From an uncultured Flaviramulus sp. (lineage in GTDB: Bacteria > Bacteroidota > Bacteroidia > Flavobacteriales > Flavobacteriaceae): a stretch of 64,000 nucleotides of DNA. A program made the position numbers and the translations under genes. The stretch covers positions 1-64,000 of the forward strand of contig CANLXL010000015.1 of NCBI GenBank assembly GCA_947495125.1, read 5' to 3'. The notes beneath the pieces are model-generated. The model worked only from the letters and a program-made list of their open reading frames with translations, made no database searches and had not been told where the DNA came from. This document shows, piece after piece, positions 1 to 8,624 of this stretch (within the stretch, counting starts at the first letter, position 1; every line of letters begins with the position of its first letter).

Positions 1-2006
1 GTTAGGTTACCAGTTAAAGCTTCCAGATCTGCCACTGTAGTTACTGCACTAGGTGCATCACTAACAGCGCATCCTTCGATATCAGAAGCGGTAATACTAC
101 CGGCTACTACAGGTGCAGTTGTATCTTGTATAGTAATTACCTGAACAAAATTAGCTATAGTAACACCACAGGCGTCAGTAAAATTCCAGGTATTGGTATA
201 AGTTCCGGCGTTAGGACAGGTTGGGTCAGTTACAAACGCACCAGAAGTTTTTGATATTGTTAGGTTACATTTATCTGTAACGGGTTCTAAACTTTGAGCA
301 TCATTTAAAGCTGTTGTATCACCACATTCAACAGTTCTATCCAATGCATTAGTGGCAGTTTGCCAAGATATAACGGGTTGATTAACATTTACAACAACAG
401 GATCCAAAATACCAACACCACAAGCATCCAGGTTAGCTGAACTTACAGTGGATTGACTTGTAGGGTTTTGATCTCCCGTAAAAGTTGCTTCTAATTGCAA
501 TTCAAAATCTAAATCACAATTTGTTTCTAAAAAATAACATTCGTTTTTAATTTGTAAATCAAATCCAACATCGATTGCAGGACCTCCGGCAACTGCAACA
601 CCATCAGCCACAAAAAATTCGAGTAGGTTTGACGCTGTGTTATAGTTATAGGTAATTCCGGCTGGAAGTGCAGGACTAATAGGTTCTACTAATGTAACTT
701 GAGGTGGTAGGGTTGTAGAAATTTCTAAACTTTCAGCATCATCATTACCTTTATTTTGAATTGTAAAACTAGCACCCAAAGTATCACCAGGATCCTGTGC
801 ACCGGGAGGCGTGCTCAATGTTAGATGAATTGGGCTAAGGTCTGGAGACCAGACATCAACTGAAAATCCTAACAAAAATACCCCGTAAGTTTCTACATTA
901 GATGTTAACCTAAATGTTGCCGAGGTTTGGTTATTGCCAATTATAGTATTCGATGGATTTGATAATTGAAAAACAGCAGCATCATACCCTAAGGTATTTG
1001 TACTTGCGGGAGTTCTATTTGTAAAATTGTTATTATCAATGGTAATCCTACTATTGAAAAAGTTATCTGTGGATCTTATAGGTCCGGTTGGAGATGTTGA
1101 TAAATCGACAAAAGTATTGGAGGTATTTTGAATTTGTAATCTATCTCCACTTAGGTTTCTATCACCTTCCAGTGCTCCAACGATCACTTTAGCGTTAACA
1201 TTTCCAGCTGGAACAGTTTGAAAACCACTAATAGTAATATCGTAATCTCTTGCTCCAGATAAATTTCTTACATGTCCATAACCATCATAGATACTAATGT
1301 TTTTTCTTGGTAAAGTAGGACTCTCATAAACAAATACGATTTGCCATCCACCAGAAACTCCTGTATTGGATGTGAAACCATGCTCTAATAAGTTGCCTAT
1401 TTTGCCCTCAACGTTAGCTACCTGGTAGGTGCCATACGGGTTAGTTAACCCCGTAACAGCAGTTGTTACGTCTTTTACACAGATATAGGGATCGTTACTA
1501 AAGTGATCATCAGTTATGCCGTCACCATTATCATCTCTACCTCTGTATATGACTTCGTCCGCCGTATATGTGGTATAGGCACTTTCAGAAGGGAGCATTA
1601 ATTTTATATCATTATAGTTCCAATTAGGTTGATTCTCGGGATCGGTATTTCCAGATTCAAAATCGGAAGCTGCCCAATATAATAGAACTTTTTTAATCGT
1701 TAAACAACTCGTAGCAGGTGCTGGATTAACAAAGTTAGCACTACTTGAATTGAAAGTAGTAGCATCACTATCTATATCGACATAAACAAGATTAGCAAAA
1801 TCTTGATTATTACTACCACCATTATAATTACTAGTAGCTGTTGTAGAAACCATATTGTTAGCAATAATAGTAAAGTCTCCATTTACGGCCTCATTAAACC
1901 GAGGACTAAAGGGATCTTTTAATTGCGCCTGAGCAAAAGCACTCATTAAAAGAAGTGCTATCAATATTGTGTTGTGACAGTTTATGGATTTGGTAAAGAT
2001 TTTCAT
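1..2006 (-). CDS. Large secreted repeat protein (adhesin-like, probable type IX secretion substrate), partial
   Basis: Read from the ATG at 2006, the frame stays open for 668 codons to the window edge, so the C-terminus is missing. Residues 1 to about 24 form a Sec signal peptide ending near SAFAQAQ. There is no catalytic motif; the chain is rich in Asn, Thr, Asp and Gly. A Ca-binding-like loop (DDNGDGITDD) lies near residue 155. The last part in view has repeat signatures WNFTDACG and QDTTAPVV, as in HYR/Ig-like repeats of flavobacterial surface proteins. Such proteins usually end in a gliding-motility-associated (type B) sorting domain; that end is not visible, so export by type IX secretion is inferred. 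The small secreted protein at 2054-2626 lies 47 nt upstream on the same strand and may be co-transcribed. A structural adhesin is more likely than an enzyme. Confidence 0.8.
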   Translation of the reverse strand, partial: MKIFTKSINCHNTILIALLLMSAFAQAQLKDPFSPRFNEAVNGDFTIIANNMVSTTATSNYNGGSNNQDFANLVYVDIDSDATTFNSSSANFVNPAPATSCLTIKKVLLYWAASDFESGNTDPENQPNWNYNDIKLMLPSESAYTTYTADEVIYRGRDDNGDGITDDHFSNDPYICVKDVTTAVTGLTNPYGTYQVANVEGKIGNLLEHGFTSNTGVSGGWQIVFVYESPTLPRKNISIYDGYGHVRNLSGARDYDITISGFQTVPAGNVNAKVIVGALEGDRNLSGDRLQIQNTSNTFVDLSTSPTGPIRSTDNFFNSRITIDNNNFTNRTPASTNTLGYDAAVFQLSNPSNTIIGNNQTSATFRLTSNVETYGVFLLGFSVDVWSPDLSPIHLTLSTPPGAQDPGDTLGASFTIQNKGNDDAESLEISTTLPPQVTLVEPISPALPAGITYNYNTASNLLEFFVADGVAVAGGPAIDVGFDLQIKNECYFLETNCDLDFELQLEATFTGDQNPTSQSTVSSANLDACGVGILDPVVVNVNQPVISWQTATNALDRTVECGDTTALNDAQSLEPVTDKCNLTISKTSGAFVTDPTCPNAGTYTNTWNFTDACGVTIANFVQVITIQDTTAPVVAGSITASDIEGCAVSDAPSAVTTVADLEALTGNL

Positions 2007-2053
2007 AAGCCTTTAATTAACTAATTAATACTTTCAATAACATGAAATTAATT

Positions 2054-2626
2054 CTAATGTCCTTTATTATTCGGGTCTGAAATAAAAGATGCAATCTTAA
2101 CAGATTTTTTAATTTGCTTTCCTTTTTTTTGACCTAACAGTTTTGCAGATACTTTGTTACATTTCCAATGCCCCGCTCCGGTATTACTAAGTCTTGTAAT
2201 TTTTGCATAAATATTAATAGATTGTTTAGGGGATAAAGAGATCTCATCAATTTTTTGACTCATATCTTCTTTGTAAATGTCTATTGAGAATTCTGGTTTA
2301 CTTTTTTTACCAGCATTTTCGTCTTTACTTTGAACCTCATCTGGATCGATATCTCCAAACCTCTTACGAACAACATTCTTATGCTTCATTTTACATTTAA
2401 CCGATGGTTTACCTGAAAGCTTATAACTAGCAAGCTTATTAGAATTGTTTGTAAGTGACAATAAATGTAAATGCTCGATCTCGGCATCTGTTTTATCACT
2501 ATACTTGACTATTTCTAAATCGAAATTGTTATTCTTCTTTTTATTTTGTTGTTGCGCATTAGTAAGTAAAGTAAAACAGCAAGCTAAAAGAAAAGCACAA
2601 AACGTTAAAGTCGATTTATTTCTCAT
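2054..2626 (-). CDS. Small secreted protein of unknown function
   Basis: 190 residues with a clear signal peptide (hydrophobic residues about 8-22, then LLTNAQQQ). The mature part is very basic and hydrophilic (NKKKNNN, then several Lys-rich stretches) and has a likely beta-sandwich pattern with LTNNSNKLASYKLS near residue 60. Two mature cysteines (in KPSVKCKMKHK and HWKCNKVS) could form a disulfide. I recognise no family. It lies 47 nt upstream of the large repeat protein in the same direction, so a role at the cell surface with that protein is a reasonable guess from context only. Confidence 0.7.
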   Translation of the reverse strand: MRNKSTLTFCAFLLACCFTLLTNAQQQNKKKNNNFDLEIVKYSDKTDAEIEHLHLLSLTNNSNKLASYKLSGKPSVKCKMKHKNVVRKRFGDIDPDEVQSKDENAGKKSKPEFSIDIYKEDMSQKIDEISLSPKQSINIYAKITRLSNTGAGHWKCNKVSAKLLGQKKGKQIKKSVKIASFISDPNNKGH

Positions 2627-3005
2627 GATTCAATATGGTTATTTTTTAATTTTAAAACTATATGTTTTAGACTCCAATGCGCCACAATGGTCACAGTTTA
2701 GAGACTAATGTTAATTGTCAATATAAATAGTAATAAAGTTTTTTGAGGGGAAAAACTGTGAGGGAAATGCATTGAACAACAATGCTGAATTAATTAGTGA
2801 AATTAGATTTGGGGTCATAACTTTCGGTTTTTATAGGTGAAACAAAAAAAGAACTATCTAACTAGTTGGTCAAAAATATATGGTAAACCACTTATAAATT
2901 CGATGAAAAGTTCAAAATGCTCATAATTGATAACATAATTACAAGGCTACGATTTATTTTCTAACACTTTAGTTTCATGATGTTTAACTATGCTTCTGTT
3001 TCAAA

Positions 3006-3013
3006 TATCTTTG
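3006..3013 (+). promoter_or_regulatory. Candidate -7 element (TATCTTTG) ahead of sixA-ppk1-ppx
   Basis: TATCTTTG matches the Bacteroidota -7 consensus TAnnTTTG exactly and lies about 100 nt before the sixA ATG. No TTG stands at the expected -33 distance, so this is half a promoter. It would put the hairpin at 3057-3090 inside the 5' untranslated leader. Confidence 0.35.
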
Positions 3014-3056
3014 TTTATTTAAATTTTGGTTAATTTTATAGAGCAAATAAATTGAA

Positions 3057-3090
3057 TTTTATCGACAAAAACAACTTTTTGTCGATAAAA
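3057..3090 (+). promoter_or_regulatory. Perfect 15-bp inverted repeat in the leader of sixA
   Basis: Left arm TTTTATCGACAAAAA (3057-3071), loop CAAC, right arm TTTTTGTCGATAAAA (3076-3090): 15 of 15 bases pair. It ends 21 nt before the sixA ATG. The gene-free stretch 2627-3111 otherwise holds only the -7 candidate at 3006 and a short minus-strand ORF I do not support. No minus-strand transcript ends here, so it is more likely a leader hairpin or a dyad operator than a terminator for an annotated gene. Confidence 0.6.
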
Positions 3091-3111
3091 AATGCATTTA
3101 ATCGAGTATTT

Positions 3112-3600
3112 ATGAAAAAATTGATATTGATAAGACACGCGAAGTCTTCTTGGAAGTACGATGTTATTGATCACCAAAGACCTTTGAATAATAGAGGAGA
3201 AACAGATGTAGAGTTGGTGTCAAATCATTTGGCTGATTCGTTATCCGCTCCCGATTTGGTTATGGCGAGCGACGCAGTAAGGACCAGAAGCACCGCTTCT
3301 GTGTTTATTAAGAACCTAAACATTAAGAAAGACATCGTTCAATTTAGTTATGATTTATACGATTTTTCCGGAGAAAACCTTGTTAAAACGATAAAGCGTT
3401 GTAATGATGATGTTAGCACATTAATGCTCTTTGGACATAATCATGCTATTACCTCGTTTGCCAATGCTTATGGTGATCGTTATATTGAAAATGTTCCCAC
3501 CTGTGGTGTTGTTGTGATTGAATTCAATATCGACGCATGGGAAGATTTAAACCAAGGAAAAACATTGAGAACGGTATTCCCAAAAGATTTGAAACACTAA
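3112..3600 (+). CDS. sixA: SixA-type phosphohistidine phosphatase (histidine phosphatase family)
   Basis: 162 residues from the ATG at 3112; a TTG at 3052 would add 20 residues that encode the hairpin sequence, so I reject it. The N-terminus MKKLILIRHAKSSW carries the RH(A/G) motif of the phosphoglycerate-mutase-like branch, with His9 as the expected phospho-acceptor. A second conserved His lies in LFGHNHAITSFAN. Length and simplicity fit SixA, which removes phosphate from His residues of phosphorelay proteins in Proteobacteria; the target here is unknown. It is followed by ppk1 (122 nt) and ppx, a grouping that suggests a phosphate or polyphosphate link. Confidence 0.85.
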   Translation: MKKLILIRHAKSSWKYDVIDHQRPLNNRGETDVELVSNHLADSLSAPDLVMASDAVRTRSTASVFIKNLNIKKDIVQFSYDLYDFSGENLVKTIKRCNDDVSTLMLFGHNHAITSFANAYGDRYIENVPTCGVVVIEFNIDAWEDLNQGKTLRTVFPKDLKH

Positions 3601-3662
3601 GGGTAATTAGTGTCTTCCAATAGTTTTTTAAAATTATAAATAAAAATTTCTAATGGCTGAAA

Positions 3663-3697
3663 TTGATGGATTATTAAGCCTAAATAGAATATATTTG
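3663..3697 (+). promoter_or_regulatory. Candidate promoter of ppk1-ppx
   Basis: TTG (3663-3665), then 24 nt, then TATATTTG (3690-3697), which fits TAnnTTTG. The spacer is slightly longer than the usual 17-23 nt. The predicted transcript would start about 20 nt before the ppk1 ATG, allowing expression independent of sixA. Confidence 0.4.
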
Positions 3698-3722
3698 TAA
3701 CGTTATCAATTTAGATGATTCA

Positions 3723-5786
3723 ATGACAAAGCCTGAAAAACACAATAATAGTTATATAAATAGAGAGATAAGTTGGTTACAGTTTAATGCTAGAGTACTT
3801 CAGGAAGCGTCAGATGAAAATGTTCCTTTAATTGAACGTTTAAGGTTTTTAGGGATTTTTTCTAATAATTTGGATGAGTTTTTTAAGGTTAGATACGCCA
3901 CGGTTAAGCGCATTGTAGAAGCAGGAAAAGAAGGAAAAAACCAGTTGGGAGGTATTAAGGCCAAAGAGCTTCTGGAAATTATTACGCAAATAGTCATTAA
4001 ACAGCAAAGTGAAAGCTTAGAAGTTTTAAAAAATATTACATCTACATTAGAAGATGAAAACATTTACATTATTGATGAAACTCAAATTGATAGTGCTCAA
4101 CATGATTTCATTAAGAAGCATTACTTGCAAAATGTGAGCCCTGCTCTTGTTACCATAATACTAAATGATTTAGTAGAGCTTCCAAATTTAAAAGATAGTG
4201 CCGCTTATTTAGCAGTAAAAATGGTGATTTCAAATGATGAGAAACAGTATGCGCTAATAGAAATTCCAAAATCCATAAATCGTTTCGTAGAATTGCCTAA
4301 GCAAGGAAACAAGAGCTATTTGATCATGATCGACGATTTATTACGTCATAGCTTGGGAGACATCTTTAATATCTTTGATTATAAGAGTATCTCAGCGCAT
4401 ATGATAAAAATTACCAGAGATGGTGAGTTAGACTTTGAGAGTGATTTAAGTAAGAGTTTTATAGACAAAATATCGGATAGCGTTAAGCATAGACAAATTG
4501 GAGAGCCCGTGCGTTTTGTGTATGACAAAACGATTGATGAAGAAACCTTACAATATTTAATGGCTAAAATGGGGATAGATGACACGGATAGTATCATTCC
4601 TGGAGGTCGCTATCATAATCGCAGAGATTATATGGGTTTTCCCAGTTTGGGAAGAACAGACCTTTTATATGATAAGATAGAGTCTTTGCCTATTAAAGGA
4701 CTTAGTCTGGAAGCTAGTATATTTGAAGCTATAGCTAAAAAAGATTACTTACTTTATGCGCCTTACCAAACGTTTTCTTATATCGTTAAGTTCTTAAGGG
4801 AGGCTGCTTTAGATCCTATGGTTAAGACCATTAAAATAACTATTTATCGCCTTGCCGAAATATCCCATATCGCTAGTTCTTTGATTAATGCAGCGATTAA
4901 TGGAAAGACAGTAACAGTTTCGATCGAGCTTCGAGCACGATTCGATGAACAGGCAAATATTGATTACGCACAGCAAATGGAGAAAGAAGGGGTGCAGTTG
5001 ATTTTTGGAGTCCAAGGCTTAAAGGTGCATAGTAAAATGTGTGTCATTGAAAGGGAAGAAGGAAAAAAGATGAAACGCTACGGATTTGTCAGTACAGGAA
5101 ATTTTAACGAATCGACCGCTAAAATTTATACCGATCATACGTTGTTTACCGCAGATCAAAGAATATTAAAGGATGTTAATAAGATATTTAATTTCTTTCA
5201 GACCAATTATAAAATATTTAGGTACAAACACTTAATCACGTCACCACACTACACTCAGAGCTCGGTCTATAAGCTTATTGATAAAGAGATAGATAAAGTG
5301 AAAAACGGCAATATAGGCTTTATTCGACTGAAAATGAATAGTATTTCCAGTTATAAAATGATCGATAAGTTATATGAGGCTAGTAGAGAAGGTGTTGTTA
5401 TTCAAATGATAGTAAGAGGAATTTGTTGTTTAATTCCGGGCGTAGAGGGTATGAGTGAAAATATTGAGGTTATTAGTATTGTCGATAAATTTTTAGAGCA
5501 CTCAAGACTATATATTTTTGGGAATGATGATAATGCTAAAGTATACATTTCTTCAGCAGATTGGATGACTAGAAATATAGATAACAGAGTCGAAGTAAGT
5601 TGCCCCATTTATAGTGAAGACTTAAAACAAGAAATCATAGAAACCTTTAACATTTGTTGGAATGATAACGTAAAAGCCCGATTATTAAATGCCTCACAGG
5701 AAAATGAATATAGAAAAAACAATAGTCAACCAGTAAGATCGCAGTTTGCTATTTATGATTATTATGTAAAAAAGTTAGAAGATTAG
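3723..5786 (+). CDS. ppk1: Polyphosphate kinase 1
   Basis: 687 residues, the usual length. It polymerises the gamma-phosphate of ATP into inorganic polyphosphate, reversibly. The N-terminal domain begins INREISWLQFNARVL (residues 13-27), the PPK1 signature. His436 in KVHSKM and His593 in LEHSRLYIF match the two catalytic histidines known as His435 and His592 in E. coli; the first is the auto-phosphorylated residue. The STGNFNE segment of the PLD-like fold follows the first His. ppx begins 1 nt after the stop, so synthesis and breakdown enzymes are translated together. Confidence 0.97.
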   Translation: MTKPEKHNNSYINREISWLQFNARVLQEASDENVPLIERLRFLGIFSNNLDEFFKVRYATVKRIVEAGKEGKNQLGGIKAKELLEIITQIVIKQQSESLEVLKNITSTLEDENIYIIDETQIDSAQHDFIKKHYLQNVSPALVTIILNDLVELPNLKDSAAYLAVKMVISNDEKQYALIEIPKSINRFVELPKQGNKSYLIMIDDLLRHSLGDIFNIFDYKSISAHMIKITRDGELDFESDLSKSFIDKISDSVKHRQIGEPVRFVYDKTIDEETLQYLMAKMGIDDTDSIIPGGRYHNRRDYMGFPSLGRTDLLYDKIESLPIKGLSLEASIFEAIAKKDYLLYAPYQTFSYIVKFLREAALDPMVKTIKITIYRLAEISHIASSLINAAINGKTVTVSIELRARFDEQANIDYAQQMEKEGVQLIFGVQGLKVHSKMCVIEREEGKKMKRYGFVSTGNFNESTAKIYTDHTLFTADQRILKDVNKIFNFFQTNYKIFRYKHLITSPHYTQSSVYKLIDKEIDKVKNGNIGFIRLKMNSISSYKMIDKLYEASREGVVIQMIVRGICCLIPGVEGMSENIEVISIVDKFLEHSRLYIFGNDDNAKVYISSADWMTRNIDNRVEVSCPIYSEDLKQEIIETFNICWNDNVKARLLNASQENEYRKNNSQPVRSQFAIYDYYVKKLED

Positions 5787-5787
5787 G

Positions 5788-6693
5788 ATGCTTTCAATAA
5801 AAAAATATGCTGCTATCGATATTGGATCGAATGCCGTGAGATTATTAATTTCAAATATTATAGAAGAAAAAGGAAAACCTGTCCAGTTTAAAAAAAATTC
5901 GTTGGTAAGGGTGCCTATTCGTTTAGGTGCAGATGTATTTTTAAAAAACGAAATATCTAAGGAGAATACCGAAAGAATTTTAGACACCATGCTGGCCTTT
6001 AGATTGTTAATGAAATCTCATAAAGTTGTCAAGTATAAAGCCTGTGCTACATCTGCAATGCGGGAGTCTGTAAACGGAAAGGAAGTGGTCGATTTAGTGT
6101 TAAAGAAATCTGGTATTAGCATTGATATCATTGATGGAGAAGAAGAAGCTGCGATTATCGCTGCGACCGATTTGAATAAATTCATCGATAAAAATAAAAC
6201 GTACTTATATGTTGATGTTGGTGGTGGAAGTACCGAGTTTACCGTCATTGATCGCGGAGAACAGGTCGCTTCTAAATCCTTTAAAATAGGAACTGTTCGT
6301 TTACTTAATGATATGGTGAAAAAGGAAAAATGGCTAAATTTACAGGAATGGATTGGTAAGCATGCTAAGAGATTTGATAAAATAGAAGTTATTGGTTCTG
6401 GTGGAAATATTAATAAAATATTTAAGATATCTGGAAAATCTGCGGGTAAGCCCCTAACATATTTTTACTTGAGTTCTTATTATCATCTGCTTCAAAGCTA
6501 TTCTTACGAAGAAAGAATTACGGAATTAGACTTGAATCAAGATAGGGCCGATGTTATTATTCCTGCCATGCGAATCTACCTTTCGGCAATGAAGTGGAGT
6601 GGTGCTAAAAACATATATGTTCCTAAAATTGGATTGGCCGATGGGATTATTAAAAGCATATATTATGAAACCGTTTCTAGCAATACACAGTAA
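5788..6693 (+). CDS. ppx: Exopolyphosphatase, short Ppx/GppA type
   Basis: 301 residues of the ASKHA fold. The first phosphate-binding loop is AIDIGSNAVRLLI (about residues 8-20) and the second is VDVGGGSTEF (142-151). It removes terminal phosphate from polyphosphate; GppA-type activity on pppGpp is also possible for this family. It is much shorter than the E. coli enzyme (about 510 residues) and lacks the C-terminal HD-like region, like the short actinobacterial and Bacteroidota forms. It starts 1 nt after ppk1. Confidence 0.92.
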   Translation: MLSIKKYAAIDIGSNAVRLLISNIIEEKGKPVQFKKNSLVRVPIRLGADVFLKNEISKENTERILDTMLAFRLLMKSHKVVKYKACATSAMRESVNGKEVVDLVLKKSGISIDIIDGEEEAAIIAATDLNKFIDKNKTYLYVDVGGGSTEFTVIDRGEQVASKSFKIGTVRLLNDMVKKEKWLNLQEWIGKHAKRFDKIEVIGSGGNINKIFKISGKSAGKPLTYFYLSSYYHLLQSYSYEERITELDLNQDRADVIIPAMRIYLSAMKWSGAKNIYVPKIGLADGIIKSIYYETVSSNTQ

Positions 6694-6883
6694 AATTATG
6701 CACTTTACCTTTTAAAATAGAAGTTTTTATATTTTATCATATATATTCGTTCCATATAATTATTATATGTTTTAACCCAAACCTATTCATTATGAAATGA
6801 ACATAACTAAAATGTCGATACTTCTCGGTTTTTAAATTATGTGAATTGCATAAGACTTATAAAAACAATTAAATACTACACTT

Positions 6884-7477
6884 ATGAAAAAAGTACTACT
6901 ATTAACCTCTCTGCTTGTCTTCTCATTTTATGGATTTTCTCAGGATACAGATTCTACTGAAGTTAAAGATGGAGCACAGACAAAGTCTCAAAAAAAATCG
7001 GTGTTTCAAGGCGTTAAGTACGGTGTGAGAGGAGGATATACGATATCTAATTTAGATTTTGACAGTGCACCAACAACAACGAATAAGCACAGAAACAGTA
7101 TATATATTGGCTTTTTTGCCAATATTGGGTTGTCTAAAGGAGTGTCTATAATGCCAGAGATACAATTTTCAGCAGAGGGTGCTAATGCTGAGCCATTGCA
7201 TTTAGATTATATTCAAGCGCCGATTTTCTTTAGATTTAGATTGAGTGAAAAATTTCATATTGGAGCTGGCCCACAAGTTGGATTAAAAGTTCATAAGTAT
7301 GAAGATGGCGTTAAAAACTTTGCGTACTCCGGTGTTGCAGGTATTGAGTATAAATTAACTCATGTGTTGTTCGCCGATTTGAGATATACCTATGGTTTCT
7401 CTAATATTTTTGATGATCATTTAAATATGGAGGCTAAAAACTCTAATATTCAAATAGGGGTTGGTTATAAATTCTAA
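6884..7477 (+). CDS. Outer-membrane beta-barrel protein
   Basis: 197 residues. The signal peptide is MKKVLLLTSLLVFSFYGFSQ. The mature protein has alternating strands rich in aromatic residues and Gly (GVRGGYTISNLDF, IYIGFFANIG, FRFRLSEKFHIGAGPQVG) and ends in IQIGVGYKF, with a terminal Phe as expected for BAM-inserted barrels. It fits the porin-like OMP_b-brl family of small 8-strand barrels. The substrate is unknown. It has its own 190-nt upstream gap and converges with miaE: the two stop codons overlap. Confidence 0.85.
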   Translation: MKKVLLLTSLLVFSFYGFSQDTDSTEVKDGAQTKSQKKSVFQGVKYGVRGGYTISNLDFDSAPTTTNKHRNSIYIGFFANIGLSKGVSIMPEIQFSAEGANAEPLHLDYIQAPIFFRFRLSEKFHIGAGPQVGLKVHKYEDGVKNFAYSGVAGIEYKLTHVLFADLRYTYGFSNIFDDHLNMEAKNSNIQIGVGYKF

Positions 7478-8055
7478 CCATGAACGGTTTCTTTTTTTCC
7501 TAATTCAGACATAATTTCTGCTTCATATACAAGAAGTTGCTGCCATTTGGTGTCAACTTCTTTTTTGTTTCCATATTTACGCGCAAAACCCAAAAACATG
7601 GTGTAATGATTGGCCTCACTTACCATTAAATTCCGATAAAAGTCTGCTAATTCTTTATCCTGTAGTTCTTCGGAAAGCAATCTGAACCGCTCACAGCTTC
7701 TAGCTTCAATTAAGGCAGCGTATAAGAGTCTATGCACTAATTGAGTCGTTCTACTTCCTCCTTTAGGAAAGAACTTAAGGAGTTTTATAACATAATCATC
7801 TCGTCTATCACGTCCAAGCACCCATCCCCGGGCAATAATTTTGTCGTGTACCATTTTGAAATGACTAATTTCTTCTTTGACTAAAGCCGTCATTTCTTGA
7901 ACTAACTCTGTATATTCAGGAAAACTAACGATTAAAGAAATTGCTGTACTTGTTGCTTTTTGTTCACAAAAGGCATGGTCCGTTAGGATTTCTTCAATAT
8001 TTTTTTCAACAATATTCACCCAACGCGGATCTGTAGGTAGCTTAAGTCCCAGCAT
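7474..8055 (-). CDS. miaE: tRNA-(ms2io6A)-hydroxylase
   Basis: 193 residues starting MLGLKLPTDPRW at the ATG at 8055; a TTG 21 nt upstream is possible but gives a non-family N-terminus. It is a ferritin-like diiron monooxygenase with Glu/His helices visible in HAFCEQKATS, VKEEISHFKMVHD, LIEARSCERFRLL and SEANHYTMF. It hydroxylates the isopentenyl side chain at A37 of tRNAs reading UNN codons. The precursor needs MiaA, encoded at 27305-28222 in this window, and MiaB, which is not seen here. It overlaps the lipoprotein gene by 14 nt and lies at the end of the dnaX-lipoprotein-miaE run. Confidence 0.93.
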   Translation of the reverse strand: MLGLKLPTDPRWVNIVEKNIEEILTDHAFCEQKATSTAISLIVSFPEYTELVQEMTALVKEEISHFKMVHDKIIARGWVLGRDRRDDYVIKLLKFFPKGGSRTTQLVHRLLYAALIEARSCERFRLLSEELQDKELADFYRNLMVSEANHYTMFLGFARKYGNKKEVDTKWQQLLVYEAEIMSELGKKETVHG

Positions 8056-8614
8056 AATTAATGTTTTTGAGTTCAACGTTTCCTAAATCATCTATCAGAA
8101 TATTAAACAAAGAAGTGTTGTCAGGTTTCCTCGGAATATTAAGTGCTGCCGTTAGAACAACTTTATTGGTTTCCATAGATTTTTGTTGATCAACCTCTAT
8201 AGGGTTCAAAACATGATCATCTAGTTTAAAGGTATTATGATCTAAATTGGATTCAAAAAAAGCATGGTCTATCACTTTATTAAAAACCAACCTGCTATTT
8301 TTTTCAATATATACTTCTGATCGCAGTTTTCTAAAATAGAGTTTATGAGTTATGTTTTCTATTACAAACTCATCCAATATAGATTGTGACATATTTGAAA
8401 ATGTTCTAATCTTTATTTTATATCCGTTACTGAGTATAGTATCTGTTGAAATCTCTGAATAAGCTTCGGGAAGATATTTTACCTTTTCAGAAAAAGAATC
8501 AAAAAGTTTATTTTCTTTTAATATTTCTGCATTGGTCTTGTGTTTTCTATCTCGGCCATCACAGTTAAAAAATGTCATCGTAAAGACAAAAATAATAAAT
8601 GATAACTTTTTCAT
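8042..8614 (-). CDS. Putative lipoprotein of unknown function
   Basis: 190 residues. The N-terminus MKKLSFIIFVFTMTFFNC fits a lipoprotein signal with Cys18. The rest is soluble, with mixed strands and helices, and contains no motif I recognise. It sits 10 nt after dnaX and overlaps miaE by 14 nt, so it is translated as part of that operon. Its partners give no functional hint, because DNA replication and tRNA modification are both cytoplasmic. Confidence 0.75.
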   Translation of the reverse strand: MKKLSFIIFVFTMTFFNCDGRDRKHKTNAEILKENKLFDSFSEKVKYLPEAYSEISTDTILSNGYKIKIRTFSNMSQSILDEFVIENITHKLYFRKLRSEVYIEKNSRLVFNKVIDHAFFESNLDHNTFKLDDHVLNPIEVDQQKSMETNKVVLTAALNIPRKPDNTSLFNILIDDLGNVELKNINYAGT

Positions 8615-8624
8615 ATACAGAATT

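Noticed and set aside
2445-2708. Plus-strand ORF of 87 codons
   Set aside because: Antisense to the signal-peptide end of the secreted protein gene at 2054-2626; low complexity.
2640-2775. Short minus-strand ORFs: a 25-codon hydrophobic one from an ATG and a 20-residue tail with CDHCGALESK
   Set aside because: Two fragments in different frames, each too short; the second looks protein-like and might be a remnant gene end, but nothing upstream extends it.
3052-3111. N-terminal extension of SixA from TTG 3052
   Set aside because: The extension only translates the perfect hairpin, while the family start MKKLILIRH follows at an ATG.
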